Below are positions 6,925 to 12,873 of a stretch of DNA of 12,873 nt, in pieces (position 1 is the stretch's first letter; each line of letters starts with the position of its first letter). The stretch covers positions 1 through 12,873 of the forward strand of contig JAEWOR010000044.1 of the NCBI GenBank assembly GCA_023399595.1, in the 5' to 3' direction. The notes beneath the pieces are model-generated. The model searched no databases, was not told where the DNA came from, and was given only the letters and a program-made list of their open reading frames with translations. This stretch comes from Bacteroidota bacterium (lineage in GTDB: Bacteria > Bacteroidota > Bacteroidia > Flavobacteriales > Weeksellaceae). A program made the translations under genes and the position numbers.

Positions 6925-7308
6925 TTAATCCAGCATGTCCAAACTTTTTTTTACAATATCGTAACGAACCACCAAATCAGCTACAATCTCCTTCAAACGG
7001 GCGTTTTCTTTCTTCGTATCTAGCACTTCATCGCTGGTGGCTTCTCTTACAACATCACCGTTAAGGCGCTTTTTACCAGCTTCCATAAATTCTTTATTCC
7101 ATGAATAAAACTGAGATTGAGCAATATTATGCTTTCTACAGAGTTCTGCAACCGAAGTTTCTGCACGAAGACCTTCCATAATTATTAAAATCTTCTGTTC
7201 TGCAGTAAAAATCCTTCTCGTGTTTTTGCGGATGTCTTTTACAAATTTTTCGGTGCTTTTTTTCTTAGGTGTTTCCAAAATTAAATCTAATTCTTTTTTT
7301 GAAAACAC
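6925..7308 (-). CDS. IS3-family transposase OrfA (DNA-binding subunit)
   Basis: 127 residues with an HTH of the IS3/IS911 type: RIFTAEQKILIIMEGLRAET at about 32-51, then SVAELCRKHNIAQSQFYSWNKEF. A short leucine-zipper-like stretch (about 95-118, VLDTKKENARLKEIVADLVV) probably mediates multimers. The start is GTG at 7308, because an in-frame TAA lies two codons upstream and no ATG follows soon. Its end overlaps the frameshift window; the stop codon is 20 nt before the orfB ATG. Confidence 0.88.
   Translation of the reverse strand: MFSKKELDLILETPKKKSTEKFVKDIRKNTRRIFTAEQKILIIMEGLRAETSVAELCRKHNIAQSQFYSWNKEFMEAGKKRLNGDVVREATSDEVLDTKKENARLKEIVADLVVRYDIVKKSLDMLD
6944..6954 (-). other. Programmed -1 frameshift site between orfA and orfB
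   Basis: On the minus strand, orfA reads GTA AAA AAA AGT, that is, a run of eight A followed by G. The heptamer A AAA AAA is a classic slippery sequence. A slip of -1 here continues AAG TTT GGA CAT and so on without a stop for 14 codons to the orfB ATG and through orfB. The relative frame of the two genes is -1, as required. Confidence 0.82.
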
Positions 7309-7356
7309 TCCTTAAGGTTTTACATAATAGTGTCTACTTTTTGCTGACGATTTACA
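7308..7356 (-). repeat. IS3 terminal inverted repeat, orfA side
   Basis: On the minus strand it reads TGTAAATCGTCAGCAAAAAG, then TAGACACTATT, and finishes with CTTAAGGAG directly before the GTG of orfA. The AAGGAG at its inner end looks like a ribosome binding site but lies against the GTG, closer than normal. Confidence 0.68.
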
Positions 7357-7467
7357 ATTGAGAGTTTTCTGAGTTGATTTTTGTTACACTATTAAACCTT
7401 ATAATAACTCTCTTTTAATTATATATACTTTTTATTTTATGATTATCGAAATTATTAGACATTTTAA
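7357..7467. other. A+T-rich spacer between IS3 element and lanA control region
   Basis: No reading frame of note and no continuation of the ThiF gene can be found in any plus frame here: the native frame would stop within a few codons (ATT GAG AGT TTT CTG AGT TGA). A 7-bp inverted pair (GAGAGTT at 7360-7366 and AACTCTC at 7406-7412) is present but is 39 bases apart and not convincing. Confidence 0.5.
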
Positions 7468-7490
7468 CGATTAAAATTAGGGTTTAATCG
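7468..7490. promoter_or_regulatory. Perfect dyad upstream of the lanA promoter, candidate operator
   Basis: CGATTAAA (7468-7475) and TTTAATCG (7483-7490) are perfect inverted copies, 8 bp each, with a 7-nt centre. The dyad ends six bases before the -33 element, with its centre about 55 bases before the expected transcription start, a place typical for an activator. It is not followed by a T-run on either strand, so a terminator is unlikely. LytTR proteins usually bind direct repeats, so the neighbouring regulator is not the obvious ligand. Confidence 0.55.
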
Positions 7491-7496
7491 AAAATA

Positions 7497-7528
7497 TTTG
7501 AATTCCCTTAAGTAGCAAACTAAATTTG
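7497..7528 (+). promoter_or_regulatory. Bacteroidota-type promoter of the precursor peptide gene
   Basis: TTTG at 7497-7500 is followed after 20 nt by TAAATTTG at 7521-7528, full matches to the Bacteroidota -33 and -7 elements at the standard spacing. The start of transcription should fall near 7534, giving a leader of about 20 nt before the ATG at 7555. The region before the ATG is A-rich (AAAACAAAATTAATC) with no Shine-Dalgarno motif, normal for strongly expressed genes in this phylum. Confidence 0.75.
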
Positions 7529-7554
7529 GATTATAAAATAAAACAAAATTAATC

Positions 7555-7695
7555 ATGAACACTACAACTAAAAAACAAAACAAAAAATTAGCAATTAATA
7601 AAAAAGTTATTAAAAACTTTTCGAAAACAAAAAGTTTTGATAGTACTTTCACAAGTAATGCTACATCTTTGACAATATCCTCTACAAATTTTTAA
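7555..7695 (+). CDS. Lanthipeptide-type precursor peptide, Ser/Thr-rich and Cys-free
   Basis: A 46-residue peptide beginning MNTTTKKQNKKLAINKKVIK. The stretch KLAINKKVIKNFS (residues 11-23) fits the leader motif of Bacteroidota class I lanthipeptides (K-L-x-hydrophobic-N-K-x-x-I-x-x-hydrophobic), where the dehydratase docks. The remaining 24 residues hold 13 Ser/Thr (for example STFTSNATSLTISSTNF) and no Cys. No double-Gly or other clear cleavage site is seen. A strong-looking promoter and a dyad lie directly upstream, and a LanB dehydratase is encoded about 2.3 kb away on the other strand. LanB would turn Ser/Thr into dehydroalanine and dehydrobutyrine. Without Cys no internal lanthionine can form, so the final structure is open. 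Calling it the substrate is inference from leader type and location. Confidence 0.72.
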   Translation: MNTTTKKQNKKLAINKKVIKNFSKTKSFDSTFTSNATSLTISSTNF

Positions 7696-7710
7696 AAAAT
7701 TAATAACTCT

Positions 7711-8049
7711 ATGTGGATCGAGTGTAAAATATCAACTAATGATCTTTTAATTTTTGATAAAATTAAAGGATTTATTGAGCATACTCTTTTCTTTAGATTA
7801 GTAGACAAAAATGATGATAATGAAAAAATATTATTTTTAGATATTGACTCTATGAGCTTGGATGTTCCCTACATACAAAAGAGGATAAAAAATGATTTTA
7901 TAACAATTATAATATCATCTATATTTTCAAAAGAAATAATTTATAATATTCTACAAGAAAAGAATAGTTCTAATATTGGTTTTTTAAGAAAGGATATTAA
8001 TTATTCTCAATTTATTGATGAAGTTGGTAATATTATTGATAGTAGTTGA
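7711..8049 (+). CDS. Stand-alone receiver-like protein of unknown function
   Basis: 112 residues, 15 nt after the precursor gene on the same strand, so probably co-transcribed. The alternating strands and helices resemble a response-regulator receiver: KISTNDLLIFDKIKGFIE (first strand and helix), then KILFLDIDSMSLDV (strand 3, with Asp at the phospho-acceptor position), FITIIISS (strand 4 ending in Ser), and IGFLRKDINYSQFIDEV (strand 5 with the conserved-position Lys, then helix 5). The paired acidic residues after strand 1 are poorly kept (S-T-N-D), and the second strand/helix region is shortened. There is no DNA-binding output domain and none follows in any frame. It could be a degenerate receiver acting by protein contact, an immunity factor or a maturation accessory; I do not recognise a named family. 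Confidence 0.68.
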   Translation: MWIECKISTNDLLIFDKIKGFIEHTLFFRLVDKNDDNEKILFLDIDSMSLDVPYIQKRIKNDFITIIISSIFSKEIIYNILQEKNSSNIGFLRKDINYSQFIDEVGNIIDSS

Positions 8050-8103
8050 ATTTAAGTGTAATAAGCACATCTTTTTAGGTGTTGAAAGTATTTACTCTTT
8101 AAA

Positions 8104-8817
8104 CTAAATTCCTAATAATTTAAATAACTCCTCTTTTTTATTGCTAGCTATGGAAATTGATTTCCCATTGATAAGGTCAATCATGTTGCCTGTAATAGAT
8201 TTTATAGCACTTATTTTTACTAAAAATGAGCGTTGAACCCTTAAAAAATTAGGAGATAAAAGCGTTTCTTCCATAGACTTTAATGTTGCTAATGTAGTGT
8301 AAGAGTCTATATTAGTTACTATTTTTAAATAATCTCCTAAAGCTTCAATATATAGAATTTCGTCTAAATTAATTTTAACTAGTTTTCCATTAGCTTTAAT
8401 GAAAATGCGATCAATTTCTTTATTTTTCGGAATTTGAAAGTCTTCTTCTTTTGAAACAATTTTATCTTTTGCTCTATTTATTGCCTTTAAGAATCGATCA
8501 TATGATATTGGTTTAACCAAGTAATCAACAACCCCATTCTCAAATCCATCAACTGCAAAATCCCTATGTGCTGTGATGAAAATAATAGCCGGATGATTGT
8601 TTAAAGACTTAATTAGCTCAATTCCATTAATTTGAGGCATATTAATATCAGTTATAATAATATCAACTTCATTAGAATGAAGATATGTTAAAGCTAGAAT
8701 TGGATCTTCAAAACTATGGCTTAACTCCAAAAATGGAATCATTTTAACATAATTGACAATAAGTTCTTTCCCTATTGGTTCATCATCAATAACTATGCAT
8801 GTTAGTTTTTTATTCAT
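8104..8817 (-). CDS. LytTR-family response regulator
   Basis: 237 residues. The receiver domain (1-120) has all key residues: D11 and D12 (VIDDEP), phospho-acceptor D57 (ITDINMP), T82 (FITAHRD) and K102 (YLVKPI). The LytTR DNA-binding domain spans about 138-235, with typical FIKANGKLVKINLDEILYIE, the GDYLKI turn, and NFLRVQRSFLVKISAI. Proteins of this build bind direct repeats in promoters after phosphorylation. The ATG overlaps the kinase stop by 4 nt (ATGA), so the two are a co-translated pair. They lie downstream of lanB in one operon and face the precursor gene, whose promoter is a natural candidate target, though I do not see an evident LytTR direct repeat there. Confidence 0.93.
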   Translation of the reverse strand: MNKKLTCIVIDDEPIGKELIVNYVKMIPFLELSHSFEDPILALTYLHSNEVDIIITDINMPQINGIELIKSLNNHPAIIFITAHRDFAVDGFENGVVDYLVKPISYDRFLKAINRAKDKIVSKEEDFQIPKNKEIDRIFIKANGKLVKINLDEILYIEALGDYLKIVTNIDSYTTLATLKSMEETLLSPNFLRVQRSFLVKISAIKSITGNMIDLINGKSISIASNKKEELFKLLGI

Positions 8818-9974
8818 TGTAAATTTATTCTTAGCGATACGAAGAAACTATTTTCATTATCATTAATCTCTAATTTATGACGATTAGGATATAATAAATT
8901 TAATCTTTTTTTTGCATTTTGAACGCCAATACCTCCAAATACACTTTTTTCTGAAGTATTTTCTTTATCATTTTCAATGGAAAAGTATAAAATATTATTT
9001 GTAATTTCAACCTTTATATGCAAAAAATTCCCTTTAGTACTTTTAAGACCATATTTAAAACCATTTTCAATAAATGAAAAAAATAGTAGGGGGGCAATTT
9101 CAAACTGTGTTTCTGAAGAATTTACTATAGTTAATTTTATATCTTTATTGGAAGAGTATCTCATTTTTTCTAGAAAGAAATAGTTTTCAATAAATTCTAA
9201 TTCTTTTTGAATTGGAACTCTTTCAGTATTAGATTCATATAGAGTATATGACATCAAGTTTGAAATATTAATTATTGTTTCGGGAGCCATAGTATTTTTG
9301 GTTACTACTAAACCATATAAATTATTTAAAGTATTAAATAAAAAATGAGGATTTAACTGGGCTTTCAAAAAATCTTTTTCTATATTAATGTTTTGCAACT
9401 CCAAATCCGAATTTTGTTTTTGTATTTTAATAGTCTTATTAAAAAGTCTTGTAATATCAAATAGTATTTTCGCAAAAAATGATGGAGCTATAGAATAAAT
9501 TACGGGCATTGCATTTCCTAAAACTCTTTTGATAGAAATTGCTTGTAAATAATTTTCACTTGCGTTTCTACTTACAACTCCTTGCAATGGACCAGTGAAA
9601 ACATCAATTTTTAAATAATTAAGAATATCATATTGAAGATGATTGATAGTAAGCCATAAATAGATACAGAAGGGTAAGCATAAGATTATTAAATAAAAGC
9701 CCCACTTAGTATTATTAAAAACCTTTGGTAAAAGCAAATAAAATATAATATAGAATACACAGGCATTATTAATAACTGCACGTGTTGCCAATAGAAAGCT
9801 GGTTAAAGTAGGCAAGCTAGCATCTACATAATAATTTAGGAATAGTAAAAAATCAAAAAATAACCACATTGAAAGATGTGTAATAATTCTGATTTTTGGA
9901 GTATAAATTTGCTCGAAATCAATATTAGAAATTCTTTCTAATAAAGTAGTTTTTTTGTTATTTGATTGAAACAT
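8814..9974 (-). CDS. LytS-type sensor histidine kinase (His_kinase family)
   Basis: 386 residues. Hydrophobic segments lie at about 28-50, 56-83, 92-112 and 155-175, so the amino-terminal half is a membrane sensor with four likely helices. The catalytic part is of the PF06580 type: LKAQLNPHFLFNTLNNLYGL with phosphorylated H210, then an N-box IENGFKYG (about 302-309; ENGFKYG instead of the common ENAFKHG) and a glycine-rich FGGIGVQNAKKRL (about 346-358). It should autophosphorylate and pass phosphate to the overlapping LytTR regulator. The start is 4 nt after the lanB stop codon. In a RiPP operon such kinases often sense the mature peptide or envelope stress; the ligand here is unknown. Confidence 0.9.
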   Translation of the reverse strand: MFQSNNKKTTLLERISNIDFEQIYTPKIRIITHLSMWLFFDFLLFLNYYVDASLPTLTSFLLATRAVINNACVFYIIFYLLLPKVFNNTKWGFYLIILCLPFCIYLWLTINHLQYDILNYLKIDVFTGPLQGVVSRNASENYLQAISIKRVLGNAMPVIYSIAPSFFAKILFDITRLFNKTIKIQKQNSDLELQNINIEKDFLKAQLNPHFLFNTLNNLYGLVVTKNTMAPETIINISNLMSYTLYESNTERVPIQKELEFIENYFFLEKMRYSSNKDIKLTIVNSSETQFEIAPLLFFSFIENGFKYGLKSTKGNFLHIKVEITNNILYFSIENDKENTSEKSVFGGIGVQNAKKRLNLLYPNRHKLEINDNENSFFVSLRINLQ

Positions 9975-9978
9975 ATGA

Positions 9979-12873
9979 TTATTTAGAGTAACTTAAGATT
10001 TTACTATACTGTTTTACTGCAAATGCATATGTCATTAGTTCTAATGCCCGCTGTTCTGAATTAAACCATCTGTTTAAGCTCATATGTATATAATCTGATA
10101 ATTTACTTCTACTTAGAGTTAGTGAGCTTAAATATTTTTCTCTTTCTAAAAAGTATGTTTTAAAAATTGAATTTTCCAAGAATAGATCTAACTCATTCCT
10201 TAGTTCTCTATATTTTGAACTTATATGATTTTTAAAATCTACGCTAAATTCAGAGGAATAATATTGTTCCATTGTTTTACAAAATTCTAATTTTTCTTGC
10301 AGTGACAAATTAAAAAGGGAAAGCCAATGGTCGACATTTTTAATAGCAGAAAATAAGCGAAAATTTTCGCTTTCAATAAAATTTTCATTCTCTAGTAATT
10401 TCAAAACTAATAGACTATCATGGAAAAAAGCTTTTTGCGTGTCTTCCATATATTCTGAATCATATCTTTCTAACTCTCTGTGATAGGAATCAATCTGTAT
10501 ATTCCATACCATTTTGTTTTGAAGATAAGGATCTAAATTTTCATAAATTTTTTGAAGTACGGTTGAATATAATGTTTTATCTAATAGATGTAATCTGAAT
10601 CTGATATGATAATGAGGATCTGTGTAACGTATAAAAAAAGAACTTTTTACTAATCCATCTAAGATTAAAGATTTTAGTATGGAGTTAAATTCTTGAGATA
10701 AGATTTTATCAGAAATATTAGAATTACAGTATACTTTTAAATAAATCCATTCACTTCCAGGTATAAAACTCCTTTGCACATGAGAGGCGGAACGCTGAGG
10801 CAGAGGTGTTATTACGCTGGATATATTATTATATAAAGGAAGAATAATTTGTTCATTAAAAAAATGATTCGTTTTTGATTCATATAAACATTCTGATAGC
10901 TGAATAATTTTTTTTGTTTTAAACTCAGAAACAAGCAGAAATAGATATGAATCATTTGTAGTATCTATGAAAAGTTCATTATCTCCCTGCACCAGCACTA
11001 CATATTGTGTTATCCTCCATTTTTCAATATATGATTTAAGTTTTGCTAAAGGATTAAGCGATTTTTTAATAGCATTTATATCCTTCTCGTAAATAATCCA
11101 AGTTGCTCTGTGTAAAATAATATTTTTATAAATTATTCTAGGAATATGTGGTTTCTTAAAATGTGAATAATCAATATCTGGTATAATATTATCTTCATTT
11201 TGAAATTGTAAATAACACAGAAATTTGTAGATGGAGTTATCACTTTTTAGAAAATTGTGAGCATTTGAAAGCCTAGGAATTACTCTTTTATCGTGTTTTT
11301 TTGATCTTAAAGTAATTTCATTGTTTTTTATACTAACAAAAATATCATTCAACATTATTTGTTTACTATTATTAGAGGTATCTATAAAAATAGGTATTTC
11401 ATACTCCGATAATGTAGGTCTTCTTGCAATATTACCTATTCTTTTTTCTGGAAGATATAATACTTCGGCGAATATAGTATTAGAATTATAGTCTGATTCT
11501 TTTTGAGTAATGTCTTGACAAAGTTTTTCAATTTTATTATCAAGTAATGCAAATCTCCCTAGAATTGAATTAGAATTGGAAATACTTTGAATGAAAAAAG
11601 AATCATTAAAATTAGTGCCCATTATACAAAAATTTTGGGAACTAACTCCTGTATTATTAATAGCTTTTACATCGTATTTTTCTAATTCAATCACCGAGTC
11701 TTGATTTCTCTCAATTATTTCAAATAAAAACTCTAAGTAAGAAAAATCAACTTCCTTTTTCTTAATCTCTTTTTTACTTTTTCCCTCTATTAATTTACTT
11801 GAGGACAAGTTTCCGATTTCACCATTTGCAGGAAAGCCTATTCCGTACTCATCATCTAATACTTCCAATAGAGAAACCTCTTCAGAATCATATTTAACTC
11901 TAAACATTTGTTTAAAATGTTCTAGTTCATTATAAAAACTATTATTTCTCTTAAAATTTTGAAGAACGGGAAGAATATAATTTATGTTTGTTAAAATATT
12001 TTTGTTTAAATCAGCCTCACTTTTAGAGCTATGTAATAAATCTACGTGGAACAAATGCTGTGATTTAAGACCTAATGACTTAATTATATTTTTAAGTTCT
12101 ATAATATTATCTTTAGGAAGGTAACTTATTTCTGTGGTTTCGATGATTTTTATACAATTTTCTATCTTGTCAAAAATGTCGATGTAAAACTTGACTTCTG
12201 GAGAACTATTGTCTAATCTAGAAAGGAATCCTTTAAAATTAGTTGTATTATCTGTCGTAATTTTAATTTGCAGTTCACTTACTAAGAACTTATTATTTAT
12301 TAATTCATCTAGAAAACTAAATATTTCATCATTATTAAATTCATTTGAAAATAAATTATGGATATCAACATAGTGAGTTAACTCAGAAAGTTTAAATATT
12401 TTGTCAATATATTCATTTGCTTCTAAAGAGGAAGACTGATACTCTTCGTTATCTGATGCTGTAGGTTCATAATATTTGTAGTGGCCAGCGATTTTGAATG
12501 CTGTATTATTAATTTTATAACGTAGTTTTTTTCTTACATAAGGAATATTTTCAATTTTAAGTTTCAATTCATTTAGAAACTCCATGTCTATTCTTGCTTT
12601 TCTACAAGGATAATGATTTTGATCTTTTTTGTTCTCAGGGTATATTTCTTTTAGAACTACACCAGCCATTGTACCATAAGGAGTGGGTCTTGTGCATATT
12701 CGAATAGCATATTTTTTTAATGTATTAATGAGCTTTATTTTTTTTCCCTCATTAAGATGATTATTTCTATAGCTTAAGATAAGATTGTATAAATCTGGCG
12801 AGCTCCAATAAATGGACGTAGTAAACTCGTCGTTATAGATTAATTCGTTGACGAGAACCTCAAGTTCTTTAGT
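9979..12873 (-). CDS. Class I lanthipeptide dehydratase LanB, full-length type (5' end outside window)
   Basis: The frame is open to the right edge, giving 965 visible residues. An ATG at 12669 is internal, because conserved family sequence lies before it (AIRICTRPTPYGTMAGV, residues about 56-71 from the edge, matching the R...RPTPFG motif of NisB-type enzymes). The glutamylation part covers about residues 1-640 and includes FRVKYDSEEVSLLEVLDDEY and GIGFPA. The SpaB_C/elimination part runs from about 703 (GSEWIYLKVYC) with FIRYTDPHYHIRFRLH, SYHRELERYD and IHMSLNRWF, which place Arg, Arg and His where the NisB elimination site has them. About 25 residues are missing when compared with NisB. 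The enzyme uses glutamyl-tRNA to glutamylate Ser/Thr of a leader-bound peptide and then eliminates glutamate. It heads, in this window, an operon with the kinase and regulator genes. Both halves are in one polypeptide, unlike the split enzymes of some Bacteroidota clusters. Confidence 0.93.
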   Translation of the reverse strand, partial: TKELEVLVNELIYNDEFTTSIYWSSPDLYNLILSYRNNHLNEGKKIKLINTLKKYAIRICTRPTPYGTMAGVVLKEIYPENKKDQNHYPCRKARIDMEFLNELKLKIENIPYVRKKLRYKINNTAFKIAGHYKYYEPTASDNEEYQSSSLEANEYIDKIFKLSELTHYVDIHNLFSNEFNNDEIFSFLDELINNKFLVSELQIKITTDNTTNFKGFLSRLDNSSPEVKFYIDIFDKIENCIKIIETTEISYLPKDNIIELKNIIKSLGLKSQHLFHVDLLHSSKSEADLNKNILTNINYILPVLQNFKRNNSFYNELEHFKQMFRVKYDSEEVSLLEVLDDEYGIGFPANGEIGNLSSSKLIEGKSKKEIKKKEVDFSYLEFLFEIIERNQDSVIELEKYDVKAINNTGVSSQNFCIMGTNFNDSFFIQSISNSNSILGRFALLDNKIEKLCQDITQKESDYNSNTIFAEVLYLPEKRIGNIARRPTLSEYEIPIFIDTSNNSKQIMLNDIFVSIKNNEITLRSKKHDKRVIPRLSNAHNFLKSDNSIYKFLCYLQFQNEDNIIPDIDYSHFKKPHIPRIIYKNIILHRATWIIYEKDINAIKKSLNPLAKLKSYIEKWRITQYVVLVQGDNELFIDTTNDSYLFLLVSEFKTKKIIQLSECLYESKTNHFFNEQIILPLYNNISSVITPLPQRSASHVQRSFIPGSEWIYLKVYCNSNISDKILSQEFNSILKSLILDGLVKSSFFIRYTDPHYHIRFRLHLLDKTLYSTVLQKIYENLDPYLQNKMVWNIQIDSYHRELERYDSEYMEDTQKAFFHDSLLVLKLLENENFIESENFRLFSAIKNVDHWLSLFNLSLQEKLEFCKTMEQYYSSEFSVDFKNHISSKYRELRNELDLFLENSIFKTYFLEREKYLSSLTLSRSKLSDYIHMSLNRWFNSEQRALELMTYAFAVKQYSKILSYSK

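Larger units (their letters stand above)
5863..7356 (-). mobile_element. Complete IS3-family insertion sequence, about 1494 bp
   Basis: The element carries orfA and orfB on the minus strand with a DDE (rve) integrase domain. Its ends both begin TGTAA on the inward strand: TGTAAGTCTTCAAAC at 5863 and, on the minus strand from 7356, TGTAAATCGTCAGC. The two can be aligned for 49 bases without gaps with 32 identities by my count, including a GGACA/AGACA at the same distance (about 21 bases in) and an identical CTTAAGGAG at the inner end. TG...CA ends with GGACA near base 22 are typical of IS3. No clean 3-4 bp target duplication flanks these ends; ATTGA occurs at 5855-5859 and 7357-7361, but the left copy is 3 bases short of the TG. 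Confidence 0.8.

Noticed and set aside
5902..7316. The palindrome CCTTAAGG near both IS3 ends as target duplication
   Set aside because: It lies inside the longer inverted repeats that start TGTAA. Because it is palindromic it looks like a direct repeat as well, but the TG...CA ends and GGACA spacing fit IS3 better.
7360..7412. Inverted pair GAGAGTT / AACTCTC upstream of the precursor gene
   Set aside because: Seven bases with 39 bases between in A+T-rich DNA is not beyond chance, and it has no fixed relation to the promoter.
8050..8103. Bidirectional terminator between the receiver-like gene and the convergent LytTR gene
   Set aside because: The short gap is where one would be expected, but I could find no stem longer than about four pairs followed by a T-run.
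12667..12669. ATG at 12669 as the start of the LanB gene
   Set aside because: The frame continues open to the right edge and the 68 codons before it encode conserved LanB sequence (RICTRPTPYGT), so the real start is outside the window.
1..12873. CRISPR array, tRNA or rRNA genes
   Set aside because: No regularly spaced direct repeats, no cloverleaf-like sequence and no rRNA-like segments were seen.

Overview
The window looks like a chromosomal segment of a low-GC member of the Bacteroidota, most likely a Flavobacteriales/Weeksellaceae organism near Chryseobacterium. This rests on the A+T-rich intergenic DNA, Bacteroidota-type promoters (TTTG or TTG, then 20 nt, then TAnnTTTG), and the protein families present (LytS/LytTR pair, chorismate synthase with thioredoxin-fold neighbours, glycine-zipper lipoprotein, IS1182 and IS3 elements). 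The genus is inferred and not proven.

Layout. Bases 1-443 hold the start of an IS1182-type transposase that leaves the window on the left. Bases 461-5355 are a minus-strand housekeeping block. In transcription order it holds a glycine-zipper lipoprotein, a terminator, a large multi-pass membrane protein, a tightly coupled set of chorismate synthase (aroC), a thioredoxin-fold protein and a TlpA-like thioredoxin, then a small DUF1232 membrane protein with its own terminator. Bases 5663-5862 are the amino-terminal stump of a ThiF/E1-like adenylyltransferase. It is cut by a complete IS3-family element (5863-7356) that has diverged TG...CA-ended inverted repeats and an apparent -1 programmed frameshift site between orfA and orfB.

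From about 7357 to the right edge lies a class I lanthipeptide-type RiPP locus. A short gene at 7555-7695 encodes a 46-residue peptide with a leader of the Bacteroidota lanthipeptide type and a core rich in Ser and Thr but with no Cys. It has a clear promoter and a perfect dyad directly upstream. It is followed 15 nt later by a stand-alone receiver-like protein. Converging on this pair from the other strand is an operon of a full-length LanB-type dehydratase (its start lies outside the window), a LytS-type sensor kinase and a LytTR response regulator. The last two overlap by 4 nt.

Working picture. LanB would dehydrate Ser/Thr of the small peptide by glutamyl-tRNA-dependent glutamylation and elimination. 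Without Cys in the peptide no lanthionine ring can form in it, so the product would be a dehydroamino-acid-rich peptide, or ring formation would need a partner or another precursor not seen here. The kinase and regulator are probably the control module. No LanC cyclase, protease or transporter is in the window. They would have to lie beyond the right edge, upstream of lanB.
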